A stretch of 5,902 nucleotides of DNA, from the NCBI GenBank assembly GCA_903842755.1, contig CAIMNF010000269.1, positions 1-5,902 of the forward strand, written 5' to 3'. The notes beneath the pieces are model-generated. The model saw only the letters and a list, made by a program, of their open reading frames with translations, had not been told where the DNA came from and did not search any database. The DNA is from Oligoflexia bacterium. GTDB taxonomy: Bacteria; Bdellovibrionota; UBA1018; CAIMNF01. Positions 1-4,513 of the stretch are shown here, one piece after another (the stretch's first letter is position 1; each line of letters starts with the position of its first letter). A program made the translations under genes and the position numbers.

Positions 1-80
1 CCCGGACTTTGAGCAAATGCTTCTCGCGAACACGCAATCGTCAGAATAAAGAAGAGGGCAAAAAAATTAAAATTTTTCAT
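1..80 (-). CDS. Exported protein, N-terminal signal peptide only (cut by window edge)
   Basis: Only the first 26 codons lie in the window. They read MKNFNFFALFFILTIACSRE followed by AFAQSP, a Sec signal peptide: one lysine, a long hydrophobic core rich in Phe, Leu and Ile, and an A-F-A signal peptidase I site before Gln. A cysteine follows L-T-I-A, which resembles a lipobox, but Thr at -3 is unusual and the later A-F-A site is better, so I favour a soluble periplasmic or secreted product. The ATG is preceded by a weak GGA-type ribosome binding site. The gene lies 76 bp downstream of the CXXCH-motif gene on the same strand and may be the third gene of that operon. The mature protein, and so the function, lies outside the window. 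Confidence 0.7.
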   Translation of the reverse strand, partial: MKNFNFFALFFILTIACSREAFAQSP

Positions 81-156
81 TTTTGATCCAAATGCCACCA
101 AAAGGTGCAACACGGAAACCTTGCCTTAGTTATTACACTTTGTCGATTTAAAAAAA

Positions 157-891
157 TCAAATTCCCGCTGCTGGACTAAAGGGGGAATGGCCCCACTTTT
201 TTTCATACGCTTGAATCCACGGCGCGACACCCTCTGCGTTTGAAGAAGTAAATCCGCAGGGCCCAGCAATGATGGGAAGGGATGGCGAACCCGGCGGAGT
301 CTGAGGAGCATTATTTTCTGCATTTGCCAAATGGCAACGCTCGCACGACATTAAATTGAGTCGCTGCAATTTCAATTGAACCATTTGACCAGCGCTTGCG
401 CCGGTTGTGAGTTCGACGGTCGTAGAAAAAGGTTCGTTTCCGGAATAATGCTTTCGAACCAGGGTGCCTTCGTCACTGGGCGTGTAAGTGGCAAAATCCC
501 ACTGAGTGTCCGATATTTTCCACATGAGTCGGAGTTCGTACAATGATCTTTCGGCATCTTGAAACACAATTTCATGCGCCACTTCCATTCCAATGGGCTC
601 TTGCCAAACCACCTGCCCCGAAGGATCTGCGCCGGTAGCAATCGTTGCTCCTTCGGGGAGCATCGCGTAGGCTGAATTCGAGAAAATCTCGTTTATGCGC
701 GGTGTTCCGGGAGTTCCCACGGGGAATCCGTTTACAGTCAAAGCCGAAAATAATGGTGTAGCCGTACCGGGCATTTCTTTAAAGGCGATGAAGTTTTCGT
801 CACGAAGATAATGTGATGGAAGGGTCTCAGGCAAAATAGGCGGAATCAAAAATAAAGCGAACAAACGAAGGCGATAAAATGAATTTTTCAC
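157..891 (-). CDS. Exported protein with a single CXXCH (putative haem c) motif
   Basis: A 244-residue protein starting at GTG. The start is supported by a strong GAGGAG six bases upstream and by a signal-like N-terminus (MKNSFYRLRLFALFLIPPIL): basic residues, then a hydrophobic core. No clear cleavage site is visible, so it could stay membrane-anchored. Near the C-terminus, C-E-R-C-H at residues 183-187 is a perfect CXXCH motif, the covalent attachment site of c-type cytochromes. It is followed by a Pro-rich linker and a GPCGF segment with a third Cys at 212. The central part (about 95-180) alternates charged and hydrophobic residues as in beta strands, with several Trp, and does not look like a classical all-helical cytochrome c domain. 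The motif may therefore bind one haem in an unusual setting, or serve as a metal or redox site. I do not recognise the family. It lies 49 bp downstream of a same-strand gene and is probably cotranscribed. Confidence 0.75.
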   Translation of the reverse strand: MKNSFYRLRLFALFLIPPILPETLPSHYLRDENFIAFKEMPGTATPLFSALTVNGFPVGTPGTPRINEIFSNSAYAMLPEGATIATGADPSGQVVWQEPIGMEVAHEIVFQDAERSLYELRLMWKISDTQWDFATYTPSDEGTLVRKHYSGNEPFSTTVELTTGASAGQMVQLKLQRLNLMSCERCHLANAENNAPQTPPGSPSLPIIAGPCGFTSSNAEGVAPWIQAYEKKWGHSPFSPAAGI

Positions 892-906
892 TGAGTTCTC
901 CTCTGC
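892..906 (-). promoter_or_regulatory. Strong ribosome binding site that decides a GTG start
   Basis: Read on the minus strand the sequence is GCAGAGGAGAACTCA, directly followed by GTG. GAGGAG lies six bases from the start codon, close to ideal. No ATG in this frame has comparable support, and the GTG keeps the full signal-like N-terminus. Confidence 0.75.
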
Positions 907-940
907 AACTCAGTCTAGCGTTAAAGTTTATTTTTCTCTT

Positions 941-1480
941 CTAAAATCCAGCAACCGAATTTTTAACTCGGTAAAATAACTCTTCTAACCACGACGCTTC
1001 ATAGGTGCTTTGAATATAATCTCTCAGGTCTTGTTCGGTATAGTTCGGGAGTTCTAAAGAATACCCGATCCACTGGCGGCCAGATTGGATATTCCCCATA
1101 AATTGGTAAAAGCGGGAAGTTTTAATTTGATGAAGGTGATTACGAATATCTTGCTCCAGCTCTTCGTATGATTTTAGGTCTTTTTCTGGCACAAGCCCCG
1201 GAAGGTAGCCTATATTTTTGGGCGGTGGTTGCTGATAATTCGCCATGGTTTTTTTGACTAACTCTTTAAGTTTTTCTGCGGAAAGTAACTTTGCTTCATT
1301 TTGGAGCTCGTGTTCGAAATTGCCCCTAAAGTGGTCATCGAATGGGGCATGATTTCTTTCCATTTTAAACCGACATTGATCATAGGGAAAATACAGATCA
1401 AGACTGGCAAAGCAAAAGCTGGAAATGCTCATGCTCAACATTAAAACGGCACTCATCCAACCAAACCGCGAATTTCTCAT
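941..1480 (-). CDS. Small exported protein of unknown function
   Basis: A 179-residue protein. Residues 1-25 are a clear Sec signal peptide (MRNSRFGWMSAVLMLSMSIS, then SFCFA) with an expected cut before SLDLY. The mature part has one cysteine (C36). Its middle is charged and probably helical (about 53-82 and 98-122, rich in Glu, Lys and Leu), separated by a PPP-containing linker near 85-87, and the C-terminus is aromatic-rich (Tyr, Trp, Phe at 155-170). I do not recognise a family. The ATG has no good Shine-Dalgarno; Met9 and Met14 are alternatives, but only the first start keeps the two N-terminal arginines typical of a signal peptide. It is first in a probable minus-strand operon with the CXXCH-motif gene and is divergent from the leaderless gene at 1590. 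Confidence 0.75.
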   Translation of the reverse strand: MRNSRFGWMSAVLMLSMSISSFCFASLDLYFPYDQCRFKMERNHAPFDDHFRGNFEHELQNEAKLLSAEKLKELVKKTMANYQQPPPKNIGYLPGLVPEKDLKSYEELEQDIRNHLHQIKTSRFYQFMGNIQSGRQWIGYSLELPNYTEQDLRDYIQSTYEASWLEELFYRVKNSVAGF

Positions 1481-1501
1481 GCGGAAAACTTTAACCTACA
1501 A

Positions 1502-1529
1502 TTCATACCATTTCAATCAACAAATACAA
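1502..1529 (-). promoter_or_regulatory. Weak candidate promoter for the left operon
   Basis: On the minus strand, TTGTAT (1524-1529), a 16-base spacer and TATGAA (1502-1507) preceded by TGG give an extended -10-like arrangement. Transcription would begin about 14 bases before the ATG at 1480. The match is only 3/6 and 4/6, so this is tentative. Confidence 0.3.
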
Positions 1530-1554
1530 GTGGCAAAGTTTTAAATTAAACAAG

Positions 1555-1583
1555 TTGACGCATTGCAACAACTCTGCTAGTTT
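1555..1583 (+). promoter_or_regulatory. Sigma-70-like promoter giving a probable leaderless mRNA
   Basis: TTGACG (1555-1560), a 17-base spacer and TAGTTT (1578-1583) preceded by TGC form an extended -10 promoter with a near-consensus -35. The seventh base after the -10 is A1590, the first base of the ATG of the following gene. No Shine-Dalgarno is present before that ATG. The -10 and discriminator (TAGTTTGCGCC) recur in the promoter of the aspartic protease gene. Confidence 0.55.
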
Positions 1584-1589
1584 GCGCCA

Positions 1590-2186
1590 ATGATGATTAA
1601 ATTCTTTCCGTTAATCGCAGTGCTCACTTCCGCAAATGCCCTCTCTGCGCCTCTAGAGGCCCTTCACCACAACCAAGAATGGCTGAGCCGCGCCGGCAGT
1701 GCCGACATTCAGATCTTTACAGAGGATGGAAGCAAACTTTTAAAGACGGGTCGTTGCGACGCCGAAATGAATAGTTCATTTACCCAGGCCACTGCCTTTC
1801 GTCCACACGACGAAGCGTATTTTTCATTAGACACCTTAGATGACTGCGACACCAAAGAGGTCGGTGAACTTTCGTTTTTTGACTTTAGTATTGACCTCTC
1901 CATGGGTAATAGCATTTTTGGTCCCGTAACCGTGGACTTAAAACAACTTGCAGAAGGTAAAAAGGTCGGCACGACGACAACCTATCGCGATGCTTTCTTC
2001 TCAGGAAGCGATATTTATACGGGTGACGAACACTCCATTAAAACGGTTACCCATATTCATGAGGATATTACGGAAACAACCGAAATAAGTGTAAAAGCAG
2101 AGACGGTAAGTTATGTTTACAAAAGTTATGGAAATCATGGGAAGTCGGTGAATAAAGTAGTAACCGGAACATTTAAAAATTTCTAA
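1590..2186 (+). CDS. Exported beta-rich protein of unknown function
   Basis: A 198-residue protein beginning MMIKFFPLIAVLTSANALSA, a short signal peptide with an A-L-S-A site at about residue 20. The mature chain has two cysteines (C56 and C86), probably a disulfide. It is acidic in the middle, and its C-terminal half is Thr-rich with alternating polar and hydrophobic residues (about 125-197), which suggests beta strands. I see no catalytic motif and do not recognise the family. Two ATG codons stand in tandem at the start; the first coincides with the predicted transcription start and neither has a Shine-Dalgarno, so translation is probably leaderless. The last codons and the stop lie inside the left arm of a 31-bp inverted repeat, so the C-terminal end may have been set by whatever produced that repeat. 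Confidence 0.75.
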   Translation: MMIKFFPLIAVLTSANALSAPLEALHHNQEWLSRAGSADIQIFTEDGSKLLKTGRCDAEMNSSFTQATAFRPHDEAYFSLDTLDDCDTKEVGELSFFDFSIDLSMGNSIFGPVTVDLKQLAEGKKVGTTTTYRDAFFSGSDIYTGDEHSIKTVTHIHEDITETTEISVKAETVSYVYKSYGNHGKSVNKVVTGTFKNF

Positions 2187-2356
2187 CTGACCCCCAACTG
2201 TGCTGAAAAAAGTAAAAAAATCTCTTTAAGCCAGCTAAGATTCAGCTAATTTCAAAAAACAACCCAGGTTACCGAGGGACTAATTTACGCAATGATCGAA
2301 AAAAGACTTTAGCTCGAACTGCAACTTCAGCAGAGTGAGGGGGCAGTTAGAAATTT
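2177..2356. repeat. 180-bp element bounded by 31-bp imperfect inverted repeats
   Basis: The arms 2177-2207 and 2326-2356 are reverse complements at 27 of 31 positions without gaps. The outermost 13 pairs (AAATTTCTAACTG) are perfect and the innermost 7 (TGCTGAA) are perfect. The 118-bp interior is A-rich near the left arm, has two direct copies of CAGCTAA (2232-2238 and 2243-2249), a TTAGCT on the other side (2309-2314) that could pair with either, and a GGTTACC centre near the midpoint. No transposase or open reading frame fits inside. No convincing target-site duplication flanks it (TTTAA on the left, GGCTT on the right). It could be a degenerate MITE-like element, an inverted duplication of the tail of the preceding gene, or a structured RNA. 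The left arm holds the preceding gene's TAA, and the right arm ends four bases before a -35 box. Confidence 0.65.
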
Positions 2357-2359
2357 GGC

Positions 2360-2389
2360 TTGATTTTTTACACAAACTAAATCTATAGT
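2360..2389 (+). promoter_or_regulatory. Sigma-70-like promoter of the four-cysteine protein gene
   Basis: TTGATT (2360-2365), an 18-base spacer and TATAGT (2384-2389; 5/6 to TATAAT). Transcription would begin near 2396, leaving a leader of about 27 bases that holds a strong Shine-Dalgarno. It lies immediately outside the right arm of the inverted repeat. Confidence 0.6.
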
Positions 2390-2411
2390 GCACGTAATCT
2401 AACCCCCGCCC

Positions 2412-2417
2412 AGGAGG
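2412..2417 (+). promoter_or_regulatory. Consensus Shine-Dalgarno AGGAGG
   Basis: A perfect AGGAGG five bases before the ATG at 2423. It fixes the start and contrasts with the leaderless arrangement of the gene upstream. Confidence 0.85.
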
Positions 2418-2422
2418 CGTGA

Positions 2423-2959
2423 ATGCAAAAAATTACTACAGCTTTTAGATTTGCTTTAACTACACCACTTTTCGGACTTTTCATTTCCCTTTCACTCTGG
2501 TCAAGTACGTCCTTTGCTGCCGACGTAAGTGACTGCCTTAAAAGAATTACCGACACATTGAATCTAGATAAAGAGGCCCCGAACCTTAATTTTTCTGGCC
2601 TAGGCGCCGATCAAAAAACTTGCCACCTCAGTTTAAAATATACCGATCAAGTTTCGGCCAACACCAACAAACCGACAAAGGGAATAACGTTTCAAACCGA
2701 CCTGGAACATAATCCCAACGTCTATGTGGAACTTTCGGAAAATAGCTCGGGCCTTGCCGAGACTCGAATGGCCAGCTGTGACGTTTCCAGCAATCAAATC
2801 GGACTTAATTTTTCAGTCACCTCTACGGGCGGCTATCACAAAACTCACAATTACGTCATTCAACTAAAATTAGACAATCACCTCATCGTCCAGTCGAAGT
2901 TGATTGACCAGTTTCATGGTTGGAGTGTGGGGTGTGCGGTACCCGACGAAGTGAATTAG
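2423..2959 (+). CDS. Small exported four-cysteine protein of unknown function
   Basis: A 178-residue protein with a Sec signal peptide: basic N-terminus, hydrophobic core around residues 11-26, and an S-F-A-A site at about 33. The mature chain has exactly four cysteines (C38, C67, C119, C171), spread from its first few residues to near its end, which suggests two disulfides and a folded periplasmic or extracellular domain. The segment 84-160 alternates polar and hydrophobic residues and looks beta-rich. I do not recognise a family and see no active-site motif. It has its own promoter and a consensus ribosome binding site, so good expression is likely. Its stop lies 10 bp from the stop of the convergent Ig-like gene, with no obvious terminator between them. 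Confidence 0.8.
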   Translation: MQKITTAFRFALTTPLFGLFISLSLWSSTSFAADVSDCLKRITDTLNLDKEAPNLNFSGLGADQKTCHLSLKYTDQVSANTNKPTKGITFQTDLEHNPNVYVELSENSSGLAETRMASCDVSSNQIGLNFSVTSTGGYHKTHNYVIQLKLDNHLIVQSKLIDQFHGWSVGCAVPDEVN

Positions 2960-2969
2960 ATTCGAACGA

Positions 2970-4376
2970 TCACAGGGATGGTTGCTGATAAAGCCTCATG
3001 ACTGCGCTATTTGATTTGAACGATGCGCAGTCTGATTGATCGAGCTTAGTGTTGCTATACGATCCTAACACTGTGATTGAATAATTGCCGGAGCCAGAGG
3101 GATTGTCTAAATTAACGACATCAGCCGCTTGCACCGGTAACCCATTAAATATGCTGGTATACCTCGTAAAATCAAATTTATTTGAAATGACACTACTTGG
3201 GCCTGCATTCAACACATAAACTTGGGTTGTATCGCTGGGATCAATACAATAGGTAACTTCGAATGACCCTCTGTTATTCGTTGCGCTCAATGTGCCCACG
3301 TAAGCATATGGATAGGGCGCATCCGTCTGAAAATTACTCAAAGCGATTTGTTGAATCGCGTTTTTTGCTGCTTGACCGTTACAATTCGCACCAACATTAT
3401 TACCACCCCCTTGTGTTCCTAAGAAGGTAAACGTGGGAGCGTTAGTACTAGGGTCATTAAAATAGGAATTGCCGCTGATATAACCATTTATATTTGAATA
3501 AGCAATGATTAGATCTTTATCTACACAAACCTCAATAGGCGGAGCATTTAACTGGGTGCTCGGCGGTGAAAGTTTAGTAATGGTTAGAGTGGTGCTCGCG
3601 GTTTGGGCGGTAAGGCCATGAACGCCACTACTATCCGTCACTTGGATTTGTACGCTAGCGTTTGCGTTTTTGGTTGGAGAAAAATATAAAACGGAAGTAG
3701 CAGTAGTCGACGCGATTGCGGGGCTCGGGGTTGAATTGCCTGAAACGCCAATCGGACTTAACCCACCCACGCCTTGATTTAATACCGCATACGTGTACGG
3801 AGGCTCACCCCCTGCAACCGTCAAGGTGACGCTACTATTTGGACCCAAGTTGGTTGAAGACACATTAAGTACCATTGATGAAATTCCGTCACTACCCGCA
3901 ATCATCGCACCACTGGCTTGCAGCGCCGGATTTGCGATATCTGTAACGGTAACGGTACATACGGTACCTGGAGCAACCATCGATGTTGTATACTGATACA
4001 CCATTGCACCCGTCGTAGCTGTCGCATTTCCGGAAAGTACGCTTAAAAAGCATCCAGGGCTTAAGCTATACGAGTAATTACCACTTCCATTCTCGGCGAT
4101 GACCGAAACTTGGCCATTAAAACTCACTGTATTGTTCGGACTAATCGACAAAGTAAGCGAAGGAGAGTTTGAACTTGTTCCGGAACTAATAGCGGACCCC
4201 GTAGCCGTACCGGTCGCAGCTCCTAAGTTCGTACCCATTGTACCTACGGATGTAGTTCCTTCAACACAGGTTCCATTTTGGAACAAAACCAATAAAAAGA
4301 GAACCGCCACAACGGCCGTAGCTGGATACCGGTACCGAAATGCTTTTTTAAATCGTCTTAACAGTCTATAGTTCAT
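2970..4376 (-). CDS. Exported Ig-like-repeat protein, probable surface or adhesin-type
   Basis: A 468-residue protein. Residues 1-17 are strongly basic (seven Arg or Lys) and 19-33 hydrophobic, giving a signal peptide or membrane anchor; QNGTC at 33-37 is a poor lipobox. A Gly/Thr/Ser-rich linker follows (about 40-72). Two beta-sandwich Ig-like repeats come next, about 73-163 and 165-267. They share N-x-x-V-x-[LV]-x-[AV]-x-x-G-x-x-x-Y-[ST]-Y (88-103 and 180-196), and the second has the typical GGEPPYTY turn and a closing QIQVTDSSG strand. The C-terminal 190 residues hold four of the seven cysteines (C284, C332, C377, C450) and are not recognised. This architecture is common in surface adhesins and envelope-spanning proteins; a binding role is inferred. 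I chose the start at 4376 over an in-frame ATG at 4511. Only the inner start has a signal peptide and a GAGG nine bases upstream, and the longer form would cover the gene's own sigma-28 promoter. Confidence 0.8.
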   Translation of the reverse strand: MNYRLLRRFKKAFRYRYPATAVVAVLFLLVLFQNGTCVEGTTSVGTMGTNLGAATGTATGSAISSGTSSNSPSLTLSISPNNTVSFNGQVSVIAENGSGNYSYSLSPGCFLSVLSGNATATTGAMVYQYTTSMVAPGTVCTVTVTDIANPALQASGAMIAGSDGISSMVLNVSSTNLGPNSSVTLTVAGGEPPYTYAVLNQGVGGLSPIGVSGNSTPSPAIASTTATSVLYFSPTKNANASVQIQVTDSSGVHGLTAQTASTTLTITKLSPPSTQLNAPPIEVCVDKDLIIAYSNINGYISGNSYFNDPSTNAPTFTFLGTQGGGNNVGANCNGQAAKNAIQQIALSNFQTDAPYPYAYVGTLSATNNRGSFEVTYCIDPSDTTQVYVLNAGPSSVISNKFDFTRYTSIFNGLPVQAADVVNLDNPSGSGNYSITVLGSYSNTKLDQSDCASFKSNSAVMRLYQQPSL

Positions 4377-4395
4377 GGAGTTAGCCCTCAAAGCT

Positions 4396-4423
4396 CTATC
4401 GGCAATCTTTTGGCAAAACTTTA
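4396..4423 (-). promoter_or_regulatory. Near-consensus sigma-28 (FliA) promoter for the Ig-like gene
   Basis: On the minus strand, TAAAGTTT (4416-4423) is followed after 12 bases by GCCGATAG (4396-4403). The known FliA consensus is TAAAGTTT, 11 bases, GCCGATAA, so 15 of 16 consensus bases match, with a spacer one base longer. Transcription would start near 4389, leaving a leader of about 12 bases that begins with the GAGG ribosome binding site. Confidence 0.65.
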
Positions 4424-4438
4424 ACGCGGTCGTAGTTT
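4410..4438 (+). promoter_or_regulatory. Distal promoter of the aspartic protease gene (P1)
   Basis: TTGGCA (4410-4415; 5/6 to TTGACA), a 17-base spacer and TAGTTT (4433-4438), followed by GCGCC. The -35 box lies in the spacer of the opposite-strand sigma-28 promoter, and that promoter's -35 lies in this spacer. The -10 and discriminator are identical over 11 bases to those upstream of the gene at 1590, also 17 bases from a -35 box. The leader would be about 68 bases. Confidence 0.5.
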
Positions 4439-4509
4439 GCGCCTCAAAACACCCATTTACAAACCGTATTAACCATTTTAGTTTAACGGAGCGGGGGAGG
4501 AACGCGGTC
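4423..4509 (+). repeat. Direct repeat AACGCGGTC, two copies
   Basis: AACGCGGTC occurs at 4423-4431 and 4501-4509, 78 bp apart. The first copy overlaps the outer edge of the sigma-28 -35 and lies in the P1 spacer. The second fills most of the gap between the Shine-Dalgarno and the ATG of the protease gene. This could be a pair of operator half-sites or chance. Confidence 0.35.
4456..4484 (+). promoter_or_regulatory. Proximal promoter of the aspartic protease gene (P2)
   Basis: TTTACA (4456-4461; 5/6), a 17-base spacer and TAGTTT (4479-4484), the same -10 hexamer as P1. The predicted start near 4490 gives a leader of about 23 bases. P2 does not overlap the sigma-28 promoter and could give basal expression. 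Confidence 0.4.
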
Positions 4510-4513
4510 ATCC

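Noticed and set aside
29..41. Lipoprotein signal (L-T-I-A-C) in the gene cut by the left edge
   Set aside because: Thr at -3 is unusual for a lipobox, and an A-F-A signal peptidase I site follows six residues later at a better distance from the hydrophobic core. It cannot be excluded from the fragment.
126..641. Open frames 126-323 and 372-641 on the minus strand
   Set aside because: They overlap the CXXCH-motif gene in another frame, without ribosome binding sites, and show arginine-rich shadow composition.
920..1495. Further copies of GTTAAAGTTT (plus strand 920-929, minus strand 1486-1495) as extra sigma-28 -35 elements
   Set aside because: Neither copy is followed at 11-12 bases by anything like GCCGATAA, and their positions (between two minus-strand genes on the wrong strand, and just before a start codon) do not suit a promoter. 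The shared 10-mer is AT-rich and may be chance.
2292..2312. Tiny open frame (MIEKRL) inside the inverted-repeat element
   Set aside because: Only six codons with no ribosome binding site. It is not a transposase remnant or a credible leader peptide.
3793..4371. Plus-strand open frames at 3793-3996 and 4099-4371
   Set aside because: They lie antisense to the Ig-like gene, have no ribosome binding site, and consist of shadow Val/Pro/Thr-rich sequence opposite a low-complexity region.
4377..4511. N-terminal extension of the Ig-like protein by 45 residues, from an ATG at 4511
   Set aside because: The extension lacks a ribosome binding site, would bury the signal peptide inside the protein, would cover the gene's own sigma-28 promoter, and overlaps the divergent gene's promoters and leader. 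The ATG at 4376 has GAGG at nine bases and a signal peptide directly after it.
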